Shown here: in pieces, positions 6,465-15,673 of the stretch | Layout: each line of letters opens with the position of its first letter | How positions within the stretch are numbered: the stretch's first letter is position 1 | DNA from: an uncultured Clostridia bacterium | GTDB lineage: Bacteria; Bacillota; Clostridia; TANB77; CAG-508 | Assembly: GCA_904419495.1 (NCBI GenBank) | Contig: CAJFRV010000006.1 | Span: 1 to 53,650 of the forward strand | Direction of reading: 5' to 3' | Length of the DNA: 53,650 bases | The notes under the pieces: model-generated | What the model was told of the DNA's origin: nothing | What the model saw: only the letters and a program-made list of their open reading frames with translations | The model's database searches: none | Translations under genes and position numbers: made by a program

Positions 6465-8351
6465 ATGGATAATAAGATTGTAGAAAAGAGACTAATTGGA
6501 TATGAAAGTAAAGGGTTATTTACAGAAGCGAATATAAAATATAGTATTCCTTTATATCAAAGGGCATTTGCATGGGAAGAATTTGAAATAGAGCAATTAA
6601 TAGATGATATAAATGATTTTAAAGAGGATAAATATTATCTAGGAGCATTAATTGTGGATAAAAAAAATATTGATGGTTGCATAAATTATGAAGTAATAGA
6701 TGGACAGCAAAGATTGATAACGCTTTATTTAATATTTAATTATTTAGAAATAGAGGTAAAAAATGCATTAGTTTTTGAATGTCGTGATAAATATAATTAT
6801 ACATTGCAATTGATTAGTCAGAATAAAAACAAATTAAATCTAGAAAAAGAAGACAAAAATTTAGATGAGAATTTATTGTTAGGATATCGTACTATTGAAG
6901 CAAAGTTTAATAAGATTGATAAAGAAAGTTTTGAAAGAAAACTAAAAGATGTTATATTATACAGAATAGAAGTTCCAGAACATACAGAGCTAAATAAGTA
7001 TTTTGAAATAATGAATACAAGAGGGGAACAACTAGAACAACAAGATATACTTAAAGCAAGATTGATAAGTGCAGAAGGATTAGAGGATGATGAAAGAAAG
7101 TCATATGCAAAAATTTGGGAAGCTTGTAGTGATATGACAGGTTATGTTCAAATGCATTTTGATAAATATAATCGAGAACTTTTATTTGGAAATTATTGGA
7201 GAGATTTTACTGGTAGAAAATTTTTAAGAACAAATGACAATTTGGAAAAGAAAATTAGTATTAAAGGATTATTAAGAACAAATGAAATAAATAAAGAAGA
7301 TTATGAAAATAAAAAATCTGAAAAAATTTTAAAAGAGGATAAAAGTAGGTTTCAAAGTATCATAACATTCCCATATTTTCTTTTACATGTTTTAAAAATA
7401 TATGTAAGGGATAAAGAGATAAAGACGAAAGATAAAAAAGAAATTATTGAGGAATTGATGGATGATAAAAAATTATTAAATACATTTGAAAATGTATTTA
7501 ATAATGGTTATATTAATAATAATAAAATAAAGAAAAGTGAGTTTGTTAGAGGGTTTATAGAGTGTTTATTAAAATGCAGATATTTGTTTGATAAGTATTT
7601 CATAAAAAGAGAATATTTAAAAGATAACATAGATGTATGGAGTTTACAAGAAATATATAGTGTGGGACAAAAGAGTAAGAAAAGTGCAAATTATAAAAAT
7701 ACCAATATGCGTAGTTTTCGAGAGTTAAATAAAATTGGAAATGAAAGACATAAAAGAATTATTATGTTAGAATCTTGTTTAAGAGTATCATATACATCAC
7801 CTAAAATAATGCACTGGATAACAGAAGGATTAGAATATTTATATCATAATGATGGAAATAAAAATTTGGCAAAACAATTTGAAAATTATATAGAAAGCAT
7901 TATAAAAAAGAACATATGTAAGGATTATTTAAATAGAAAAGATAAAGATATTCTAGGTGTGAATACACCACACATAGTATTAAATTATCTAGATTATCTA
8001 CTATGGAAAAGAAATCAAAGAGATTATATAGATTTTGTATTTGAATTTAGAAATTCGGTTGAGCATTGGTATCCAAGAAATCCATCAGTAAAAACATTTC
8101 CTAAAATGAATGATAAAGAAGGTCTAAATTGTTTAGGAAATTTATGTTTAATACAACGTAATTTAAATGCTAAATTTTCAAATGCATCACCAATTTCTAA
8201 AAAAGAAACTTTTAAAGAAACAGTTAGCAAAGGAAGCATTAAGTTACGAATAATGGCTGAATTAACAAAAGATGATATGGAATGGAAAGATGAAATATGT
8301 AGACAACATAATGAAGAAATGCAAAAATTACTAGAGGATAATTGTTTATAA
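6465..8351 (+). CDS. DUF262-DUF1524 (GmrSD-type) nuclease
   Basis: Length 628 aa from ATG 6465; an in-frame ATG at 6450 lies upstream, but GAGGT at 6452-6456 fits the 6465 start. DUF262: YSIPLYQRAFAWEEFE and YEVIDGQQRLITLYLI, then EIMNTRGEQLEQQDILKA. The C-terminal DUF1524 has FRNSVEHWYPRNP, the H-x-x-P HNH-like motif, and LNCLGNLCLIQRNLNAKFSN, the conserved G-N-L-x-L...N-x-x-x-S-N block. It starts right after the preceding DUF262 gene. The pair probably acts together as an NTP-dependent restriction system, with the first gene perhaps a specificity or regulatory subunit. Confidence 0.87.
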   Translation: MDNKIVEKRLIGYESKGLFTEANIKYSIPLYQRAFAWEEFEIEQLIDDINDFKEDKYYLGALIVDKKNIDGCINYEVIDGQQRLITLYLIFNYLEIEVKNALVFECRDKYNYTLQLISQNKNKLNLEKEDKNLDENLLLGYRTIEAKFNKIDKESFERKLKDVILYRIEVPEHTELNKYFEIMNTRGEQLEQQDILKARLISAEGLEDDERKSYAKIWEACSDMTGYVQMHFDKYNRELLFGNYWRDFTGRKFLRTNDNLEKKISIKGLLRTNEINKEDYENKKSEKILKEDKSRFQSIITFPYFLLHVLKIYVRDKEIKTKDKKEIIEELMDDKKLLNTFENVFNNGYINNNKIKKSEFVRGFIECLLKCRYLFDKYFIKREYLKDNIDVWSLQEIYSVGQKSKKSANYKNTNMRSFRELNKIGNERHKRIIMLESCLRVSYTSPKIMHWITEGLEYLYHNDGNKNLAKQFENYIESIIKKNICKDYLNRKDKDILGVNTPHIVLNYLDYLLWKRNQRDYIDFVFEFRNSVEHWYPRNPSVKTFPKMNDKEGLNCLGNLCLIQRNLNAKFSNASPISKKETFKETVSKGSIKLRIMAELTKDDMEWKDEICRQHNEEMQKLLEDNCL

Positions 8352-8480
8352 GAGTATTTGTAAATCTGTTTATAAAGTAGTTATTTTTATTATACAAATA
8401 ATTACTTTATTTTTTTATATATCAAATATTTTGCTAGATATAAAATTTTTCCATATATAACAAAAGTTAAACTTTCTATA

Positions 8481-8840
8481 TCACAAAATCTGTTTCACAT
8501 GTCGAATATGGGGAATACCATCTCTAATAAAAACTTCAATAACATCAATACGGACAAACAGATTAACAATATGATGTTTATATAAATAATACTGACAAGC
8601 CTTCAACAGATGCTTCTGTTTACTAGTATTCACAGCATCTATAGGAAAACCATAATTAAAATTTGTTCTTGTTTTTACTTCAATAAAAACCAATTCATTT
8701 TTTAAAGTATCTTTGGCAATGATATCAATTTCACCCTGATAACAGGAAAAATTTCGAGAGATAAGAATATAACCCAATTTTTTTAAATATGCACAGGCTA
8801 AGTCTTCACCCAATTTCCCAGTTATTTGCTTAAAATACAT
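8481..8840 (-). CDS. yraN: YraN/UPF0102 family protein
   Basis: 119 aa, the normal length. Family motifs are visible: GKLGEDLACAYLKKLGYILISRNF, then the endonuclease-like GEIDIIAKD (E-I-D) and LVFIEVKTR (E-x-K), and DAVNTSKQKHL. This is a restriction-endonuclease-like fold of unknown physiological role that commonly sits next to dprA and comM. It overlaps the dprA end by 19 nt (8822-8840), so it is translationally coupled. No anomaly is seen. Confidence 0.93.
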   Translation of the reverse strand: MYFKQITGKLGEDLACAYLKKLGYILISRNFSCYQGEIDIIAKDTLKNELVFIEVKTRTNFNYGFPIDAVNTSKQKHLLKACQYYLYKHHIVNLFVRIDVIEVFIRDGIPHIRHVKQIL

Positions 8841-9881
8841 ATATAACCTCCTGCGACTTTTTGAATGAAACCTTCTAATTCCAACGAAAATAAAGCAGCA
8901 GAAATTTCAGAAATAGGTTTAGAAGTTTTCTTACAAAGTTCATTAATAGATATAGGCTCTAAAGATATAAAATCATAAATATATGATAACTCAGGATTTT
9001 TCAATTTTTTCTTTTGAAAATTATTTGAAGAGTCAAAAGAATCAATAGAATGAGAAGAGGGAATATAATCAGGAGTAGAGATAGAAGCAAATTGAGAATT
9101 TAGATTTGTATTGTGAGATACATGAATTTTAGAAGAATTCATGTATTTTTTAGAGGTATCAAAAATTTTGTAATCAATATCCAATGAATGTAAATCTATT
9201 TTTTCAATTGTATCTAATTTTTTAAGTATTTTTTTCAAAGATTTAAATTCTTGTAGAATATCTTCTGTATCAGTAACTAGAATAGCACCATTTTTTATTA
9301 AGCGATTTGTTCCTACGCCATGGGAATTCCAAATCTCATGTGGTAGTGCAAAAACCTTTCTATTTTGTAAAGATGCTAACCTCGCAGTAACACTTGTGCC
9401 ACTTCTAGTAAGGGCTTCTATTACCAAAATTCCTAAAGATAATCCACTAACAATACGATTTCGTTCTAGAAAAAATTTAGATTGGCATTTTGTTTCTGGA
9501 GGATATTCACTAATCAGTAAGCCACCATTATCTAATATTTTTTTATATAATTCCATATTTTCTTTTGGAAAAATATGATGAAAACCATTTCCAAGAACAG
9601 CAATTGTTTTTCCAATTTGATTATAAGAATATAAATGTGCTATTGTATCAATGCCGTTTTGCTAATCCACTGACAATCGTAATACCACATTGTGACAATT
9701 CATAAGAAAATTTTTGTGCCAATAGTCTACCATTTTTGGTACAACTACGAGAGCCAATAATTGCAATCATTGGACGATTTAATAAATCTATATTGCCTTC
9801 TAAATATAGAGATTGTGGAGGATTAGGTATGGTTTTTAATTGTTTTGGATATAGTTTATCATGGATATAAATTTTTTTTAT
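8822..9881 (-). CDS. dprA: DprA DNA-processing protein, +1 recoding at CGG
   Basis: Read as 9881-9657 joined to 9655-8822 (352 aa), it is a complete DprA: N-terminal SLYLEGN and IAIIGSR, then IVSGLAK-GIDTIAHLYS, VLGNGFHHIFPKEN, GLLISEYPP, F-x-x-R-N-R-I-V-S-G, ARLASLQNRKVFALP, and a C-terminal winged-helix region. DprA loads RecA on incoming ssDNA in transformation. In the zero frame, codon 76 is CGG (9656-9654) and TGA follows two codons later. Dropping the C restores S-G-L-A-K-G-I-D exactly. A second oddity: no ATG, GTG or TTG is available. AAAGGAGT (9888-9895) is 7-8 nt from an ATA codon at 9881, so the start is ATA or lost. Confidence 0.85.
9654..9656 (-). other. Candidate +1 recoding site (CGG codon) in dprA
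   Basis: Minus-strand context GCA AAA CGG CAT TGA. Skipping one C gives AAA-(C)-GGC-ATT-GAT = K-G-I-D, the conserved DprA motif. The zero-frame stop follows two codons after the CGG. Confidence 0.75.
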
Positions 9882-9965
9882 AAAATCACTCCTTTCAAGA
9901 AAGTATTTTTCAAATTTTTTAAATTATGAAAATGATTAATATGAAAAGCAAATAATATAATCAAA

Positions 9966-11496
9966 CTATTTATTCCAATATTTCCTATCTAAGCTTCGGT
10001 ATTGTATTGCCTCAGCTAAATGATGGGTTTGAATATCACTAGAATTATCTAAGTCAGCAATTGTTCTAGCAACTTTTAAAATTCTACTATAAGCTCTTGC
10101 ACTTAATCCAAAAGTATGAAAGGCAGTTTCTAAGATTTGCTTGTTTTTAGAAGATAATTTACAATATTTTGAAATTAAATTCGGAGTTAATTCAGAATTA
10201 GAAAAAATTGGGTGATTTTTATAACGATTTATTTGGATATTTCGAGCATGATTTACTCTTTTTCTAATTTCACTAGAAGACTCAGAAAGAGAGGAATTTT
10301 CCAATTTTTGATAACTTACACTTTCTACTTCTATATGAATATCTATTCTGTCTAAAAGTGGCCCACTAATTTTATGAATATATTTTTGAATTTGATCATC
10401 ACGACAAATGCATTGTTTTTCTTTAGAACCGTAATAACCGCAAGGACATGGATTCATACTAGCAATAAACATGAAATTGCAAGGATAGGTCATTGAAAAG
10501 TCAAGACGACTAATTGTTACTTGTTTATCTTCTAGAGGACCACGTAATACTTCTAAAGTAGATTTATTAAATTCAGGCAATTCATCTAAAAATAAAACAC
10601 CATAATGTGCTAGACTAATTTCACCGGGTTTGGGAATTCTACCACCACCAACTAAGGATGTTTCTGTAATGGTATGATGAGGACTTCTAAAAGGTCTTTT
10701 GGAAATAAAGGGAAGATTTTCAGATAACAAGCCAGAGATACTATGGATTTTTGTAATTTCTAAAGCTTCCTCGAAAGTTAAATCTGGTAAGATAGAAGGA
10801 AGTCTACGAGCTAGCATGGTTTTTCCACAACCGGGACTACCGAATTAAAAGGCAATTATGACCACCTGCTGCTGAAATTTCTAAAGCTCTTTTAACATTT
10901 TCTTGACCTTTTACCTCTGAGAAATCAAATTCATAAAAGGGATTATTAGAAATGAAAGGTATAATTGGCTCTGGTGGAATTATAAAATTACCATTTAAAT
11001 ATTCAATAACTTCATTTAAGTTAGAAACAGGTATGATTTCAAGATCATTAATAATAGAGGCTTCTTTTGCATTTGATTTTGGTAACAGTATCTTTTTTAT
11101 GCCTAAATGTTTTGCTTCTATACAAATAGGCAAAATTCCTCTTACATGTCCAATAGAGCCATCCAAACAAAGTTCTCCAATCAAAACTGTATTTGTTAAA
11201 TCTGCATTGTAAATAAATCCAGTAGCAATTAAAATGCCAACAGCAATAGGCAAATCAAAAATCGATCCTTCTTTTTTCGTGTTTGCAGGAGCAAGATTTA
11301 CAACAATTTTTCGACTTAAAAATTCAGAGGTAGAATTTCTAATAGCAGTTTTAACTCTTTCTTTTGCCTCTCTGATACTGGTATCTGGTAAACCAACAAT
11401 TTCAAAGGAAGGCATACCACCAGATATGTCAACTTGAATGTTTACCAAATAACCTTGTAATCCATGCAAGGCAATACTTTTTACAATTGATAACAT
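9966..11496 (-). CDS. comM: ComM/YifB Mg-chelatase-like ATPase, +1 recoding at CGG
   Basis: Read as 11496-10843 joined to 10841-9966 it is 509 aa, the normal YifB length. The start MLSIVKSIALHGLQG is placed at 11496 because AAAGGATG lies 7 nt upstream. The N-terminal Lon-like domain has GGMPSFEIVGLPD and VVNLAPAN. The AAA+ part has IGSPGCGKTMLARRLPSILP (Walker A), GVLFLDELPEF (Walker B) and SMNPCPCGYYG, with the C-terminal LSARAYSRILKVARTIADL. ComM is a helicase for branch migration in natural transformation. The frame breaks at CGG (10842-10840), directly followed by TAG. The break falls just before the first Gly of the Walker A. Confidence 0.88.
10840..10842 (-). other. Candidate +1 recoding site (CGG codon) in comM
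   Basis: Context TTA ATT CGG TAG. Skipping the C gives ATT-(C)-GGT-AGT-CCC = I-G-S-P, the start of the P-loop. The zero-frame stop is the very next codon. Confidence 0.75.
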
Positions 11497-11517
11497 GACA
11501 TCATCCTTTCTATTCAA

Positions 11518-11892
11518 TTTAAATTAGTGTGAATTTGGAAAAATATCGAAATAATTATTAGAAATGTCCAAAAAGAAACGTCCCCAATTGGACATTGGTT
11601 GATTAATAATGGATAAAGTATACATTCTTTTCCATAATATGTCAATATATTTTATAACAAAAATGTAGATATTTTATGTAAAATATGATAAAATCACAAA
11701 AAAGAACTGCGTTACAAAACATTATGAAGACAATTGATTAAATGGTGATATAGATAAACTACGTATATAAGTCATCAATAAACCTGAGATATAGCAAAAT
11801 ACAAGAGAAATAGAGGTTATATACAATAGAATATAAAGAAAAACGATATAAGTATGTAGTATATTTCTTAAAGGAAAGGATGAGATGACTTA
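11518..11892. other. Intergenic region with a 9-bp inverted repeat
   Basis: No gene is seen in this divergent region. It contains AATGTCCAA (11563-11571) and its exact complement TTGGACATT (11588-11596), enclosing ACGTCCCC. This resembles a degraded arm of the GGGGACG inverted repeats found at 23.7 and 39.4 kb. AT-rich promoter-like DNA precedes the primase-helicase gene. Confidence 0.45.
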
Positions 11893-14229
11893 ATGAAAGA
11901 TATAGAAAGAGAAAAATTAGTAAAAATAATAGAAGAGTTAAAACAGGAAAATATAAAATTAAAAGAGAAGTTATATGGAAAACCTAAAGAGGTAATAAAA
12001 CATGTAAAAAATATTTCTAGTGAAGAAAAGATAAAAATATTTGAAGAGATATTTAATGGAAGAAGAGATATATATGCCAAAAGATGGACAAGTAGTAAAA
12101 CGGGAAAATCTGGATATTCACCGGTTTGTGCAAATGAGTTTAGTGAGTATAAATGTGATAAACCTAGAATAAAATGTGCAGATTGTCCATATAGAGAATT
12201 ACTTCCATTAACAGATAAGATAATAAGAAAACACTTACAAGGAGAAATAACAATAGGTATATATCCTTTGTTACAAGGGGATTTGTGTAATTTTTTGGTG
12301 ATAGATTTTGATAAAAAAACATACAAACAAGATGTAATGGCTTTTTGGAATACATGTGACGAATTGGCTATACCTATTTATGTGGAAAGGTCACGTTCAG
12401 GAAATGGTGCACATATTTGGATATTTTTTGAACAAAGTGTGCCTGCTAAATTAGCAAGAAAAATGGGGAATATATTAATAACAAAAACTATGGAAAAAAA
12501 ATCCTTAGATTTAGACTCCTATGATAGAATCTTTCCAAATCAGGATACAATACCAAAGGGAGGATTTGGAAATTTAATTGCATTGCCTTTTCAAGGAGAA
12601 AGTGCTAAGTTAGGAAATACAGTTTTTGTTAACAGGGATTTTCAGGTAATAGAAAATCAAATGGAAGTTTTATTAAATATTAGAAAAATAACAAATGATG
12701 AAATTTATGAATTTATTAATAGATATAGAGATGATGATTACAAGGAATTTGACATTCAAGAATTAGAAAATGAAGAAGAACTACCTAAAAAGGAAATCAT
12801 AAAAGATATCGTATTTTCAAATAATATTCAATGTGTAATTGAAAATCAAATCTATATTAACAAATCAAATTTATTACCACGAGAAATTACCTATTTAAAA
12901 AGATTAGCAAGTTTTACAAATCCTAAATTTTATGAATTGCAAAAATTGCGAATGCCTATTTTTTATGAAACAACTCCTAGAATTATTAGTTGTTTTGAAG
13001 AAGAGGATAAATATATCATTCTACCAAGAGGATGCATGGATAAAATTAAAGAAATTTGCCAAAAAAGTAGCGTAAAATTAATCATAAAAGACAAAAGAGA
13101 AAACGGTGTTTTAACAGATTATCAATTTAAAGGTAAGTTAAATAAAAAACAAGAAAAAGCAAAAGAACAACTATTATTATATGACATGGGGGTATTAAGT
13201 GCAGCTACGGGATTTGGAAAAACAGTAATTGCAGCTGAAATTATTTCAGAATTAAAGACAAATGCTTTGATTATTGTTAATCGAACCACTTTATTAGAAC
13301 AATGGAAAGAAAAATTGTCCTATTTTTTAGGAATTCCGAAAAAAGAGATTGGCCAAATGGGAAATGGAAAAGATAAGTTAAATGGTAGATTAGATATAGC
13401 TAGTTTTCAGTCTTTATATAAAAAAGAAGATTTAGAGCAACTTGTAAAAGACTATGGACTAGTAATTATAGATGAATGTCATCATGTAGCAGCCTTTAGT
13501 TTTGAAAAGGTGTTAAAAACAATTCGAGCAAAACATGTGTATGGACTAACGGCAACACCAACAAGAAAAGATGGATGGCATAAAATTATCTATATGCAGT
13601 GTGGAGATGTAAGATGTAGAATATATCAAAAAGATTTGAAAAGTGATGGAAGTATAGAACATAAAGTGATAGTCAGAAAAACACATTACCAATATATTCC
13701 AGCACATGAGATGGAAACAATATCATTTTCAGAAATATTAAATGATATGAGTCATAATGAATTACGAAATAAAATGATTTTGCAAGATGTTAAGCAATCT
13801 GTTGCAGAAGGAAGAATTCCTATTATTCTAACAGAAAGACTAGAACATTTAAAGGTCTTAAAACAAAACTTAGAAGAGTTAAAAGTACCAGTTGTTATTT
13901 ATAAAGGAAATATGGGAAAAAAGAAAACAAAAGAAATGCAAGAAATTATACAAAATGCAGATAAAAATCATCAATCTAGGATCATCTTAGCAACAAGTAG
14001 TTCTATAGGAGAAGGATTTGATAATAGTCGATTAGATACCTTATTCTTAACAATGCCAGTTTCTTGGAAGGGTAGAATTATTCAGTATGTAGGGAGATTA
14101 CATAGAGAATATGTAAATAAAGAAAAAATAATTGTATATGATTATCTTGATAATATGCGAATATTAGAAAAAATGTATAACAAAAGAATAAAAGGATATA
14201 AAGTTTCGGGATATGAAATAGAAGAATAA
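11893..14229 (+). CDS. TOTE-type primase-SF2 helicase
   Basis: 778 aa. Residues about 45-260 form an archaeo-eukaryotic primase-like domain: Cys-rich CANEFSEYKCDKPRIKCADC, FLVIDFDKK (catalytic D-x-D), then RSRSGNGAHIWIFF (the S-G-x-G-x-H motif) and IALPFQG. Residues about 415-778 are an SF2 helicase: Walker A AATGFGKTVIA, DECHH (DExH), GLTATPTRKDG, and motif VI IIQYVGRLHREY. A leading coiled coil (about 1-35) is present. Family knowledge: this primase-helicase fusion is the core of TOTE conflict systems, a proposed anti-element module. No separate nuclease gene is adjacent. Confidence 0.85.
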   Translation: MKDIEREKLVKIIEELKQENIKLKEKLYGKPKEVIKHVKNISSEEKIKIFEEIFNGRRDIYAKRWTSSKTGKSGYSPVCANEFSEYKCDKPRIKCADCPYRELLPLTDKIIRKHLQGEITIGIYPLLQGDLCNFLVIDFDKKTYKQDVMAFWNTCDELAIPIYVERSRSGNGAHIWIFFEQSVPAKLARKMGNILITKTMEKKSLDLDSYDRIFPNQDTIPKGGFGNLIALPFQGESAKLGNTVFVNRDFQVIENQMEVLLNIRKITNDEIYEFINRYRDDDYKEFDIQELENEEELPKKEIIKDIVFSNNIQCVIENQIYINKSNLLPREITYLKRLASFTNPKFYELQKLRMPIFYETTPRIISCFEEEDKYIILPRGCMDKIKEICQKSSVKLIIKDKRENGVLTDYQFKGKLNKKQEKAKEQLLLYDMGVLSAATGFGKTVIAAEIISELKTNALIIVNRTTLLEQWKEKLSYFLGIPKKEIGQMGNGKDKLNGRLDIASFQSLYKKEDLEQLVKDYGLVIIDECHHVAAFSFEKVLKTIRAKHVYGLTATPTRKDGWHKIIYMQCGDVRCRIYQKDLKSDGSIEHKVIVRKTHYQYIPAHEMETISFSEILNDMSHNELRNKMILQDVKQSVAEGRIPIILTERLEHLKVLKQNLEELKVPVVIYKGNMGKKKTKEMQEIIQNADKNHQSRIILATSSSIGEGFDNSRLDTLFLTMPVSWKGRIIQYVGRLHREYVNKEKIIVYDYLDNMRILEKMYNKRIKGYKVSGYEIEE

Positions 14230-14253
14230 TTTTATAAAATATAGTATAAGTTT

Positions 14254-14296
14254 TGTCGAATTTTATACCACTTTTACAAAATTCGACAGTTTTTTT
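14254..14296 (+). terminator. Terminator after the primase-helicase
   Basis: TGTCGAATTTT (14254-14264) pairs perfectly with AAAATTCGACA (14278-14288), followed by TTTTTTT. Both arms contain TGTCGAA, the Spo0A box heptamer. I read that as coincidence within a terminator. Confidence 0.85.
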
Positions 14297-14332
14297 ATTT
14301 TATTTTCAGTATAATACTTTAGGGGGATGTTT

Positions 14333-15085
14333 ATGAAAAAATATATTAAAAAAATAATATCAATTTTAATCATTATATTAACAATATCATCTATACAAAT
14401 TAATGTATATTCACATTCTGGTAGAACAGACGCCAATGGAGGTCATAGAGATAATAAAAATAAAAGTGGATTAGGAAGTTATCATTATCATTGTGGAGGA
14501 CATCCAGCACATTTACATCCAAATGGAGTTTGTCCATATTCATCATCTAGCAAAAGTAGTACATCTGGTTCTAGTTCAAGTTCGGGATCAAGTTCGAGTT
14601 CAACTTCAAGTTCTTCTTCAAATAGTAAAATAACTACATCTACACCGAGTACAATTGAGGTAACTGAAATACAAATACAAGAGAAAATAGAAGACATGGA
14701 AATAGGTGAAAATAAAAAATTAACAGCGAATATAACACCTAGTAATGCAACAGATAAAAATGTCACATGGCAGTCAAGTGATGAAAGTATTGCAACAGTT
14801 GACGCAACAGGAGAAATAACTGCTAAAAAATCTGGAGTTGTAACTATAACAGCAACTACATCTAATGGAAAATCAAGTACAATAACAATTAATGTGAAGG
14901 AACCAGTAAAATTAGAAAGTAATTATACAACAAATACTTTAGTAGGAAAAACAAATACAGAAAATACTGCAAATAGTAATACTAATAATGAAGAAGGAAG
15001 TGCTTTAGGAGGAATTATAACGCTAGGAATTCTAGGTGGAGGAGGCTATTGGGCATATAAGAAATATAAAAGTAAAAATAAATAA
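14333..15085 (+). CDS. Secreted/anchored YHYH and BIG2 domain protein
   Basis: The start at 14333 is preferred to 14327 because the AGGGGG site directly abuts 14327. A Lys-rich signal peptide (KKYIKKIISILIIILTISS) is followed by a His/Cys-rich YHYH-type domain (SGRTDANGGHRDN, GSYHYHCGGHPAHLH) and a Ser-rich linker of about 35 residues. A bacterial Ig-like BIG2 domain follows (NATDKNVTWQSSDESIATVD, GVVTITATTSNGKS). The end has a Gly-rich TM segment (GIITLGILGGGGYWAY) and a basic tail. It is probably an extracytoplasmic protein held by the C-terminal helix; the His-rich region could bind metal. Role unknown. Confidence 0.8.
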   Translation: MKKYIKKIISILIIILTISSIQINVYSHSGRTDANGGHRDNKNKSGLGSYHYHCGGHPAHLHPNGVCPYSSSSKSSTSGSSSSSGSSSSSTSSSSSNSKITTSTPSTIEVTEIQIQEKIEDMEIGENKKLTANITPSNATDKNVTWQSSDESIATVDATGEITAKKSGVVTITATTSNGKSSTITINVKEPVKLESNYTTNTLVGKTNTENTANSNTNNEEGSALGGIITLGILGGGGYWAYKKYKSKNK

Positions 15086-15190
15086 AAGGATGTATTTTTT
15101 ACTTTAATAAAAAATTGATAAATTATGTAAAATATGATATAAAATAATAAATTTAGAAAAATAATCATAAGTTGTTTTTTCGACTTGTAG

Positions 15191-15664
15191 TTTTATTATA
15201 CCAAATTTCATTTATACAATTTAAGCATTATTAGTTTAAACATTGAAAAACATAAAGATTGTGGAACCAAATTTAGTTTGAGAAATCATCTGTGGAAACT
15301 TTTTTTGTATGAAAGAGGACTTTTTAACACATCATATGATAAAGATATAATATTTGATGGCTGTCATTGCGGCATTACACATATGACTATACTTCCTAAT
15401 GGAAACGTATATGCTTGTCAAAGATGCGAAAGTAGAATTGGAGAAGTACCAGAACAATCATTATATAATATCTTTTACAGTAAAAAACTAAATGAATATA
15501 GGCAGTTTGATAAATTTAAGAAACGCTTAGACTGCGAATTGCTAAGATTTTGTAGAGGATGTCCAGCAGTAGTGAAATGTACAACGGGAGATTTTTATGT
15601 TCCGAATCCGCAGTGTTGGAAATGGGCAGAAGATTCCAAGAGTTGTAACTCTTGGAATCTTTAA
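15191..15664 (+). pseudogene. Radical SAM/SPASM protein, C-terminal remnant
   Basis: The open frame from 15191 has no good start and encodes only the SPASM end: DGCHCGITHMTILPNGNVYAC, C-x-R-C, then CRGCPAVVKC and NPQCW. These cysteines bind auxiliary FeS clusters in SPASM proteins. The radical SAM core with CxxxCxxC is absent and the upstream DNA is noncoding, so this is a truncated gene. A TTG at 15275 (ATG-like ORF start at about 15278) would give at most about 128 aa. A methyltransferase gene follows 9 nt later, suggesting a former modification cluster. Confidence 0.65.
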
Positions 15665-15673
15665 ACAAAAAGT

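Noticed and set aside
9556..10842. Treating dprA and comM simply as pseudogenes
   Set aside because: Each has a single lesion of the same kind at an in-frame CGG, with all other motifs intact. Two more unrelated genes show the same lesion, so decay by random indels is a poor explanation. I still keep sequencing error as an alternative.
14488..14766. Minus-strand frame opposite the YHYH/BIG2 gene
   Set aside because: Antisense shadow of a Ser-rich linker; the plus-strand gene has a clear signal peptide and domains.
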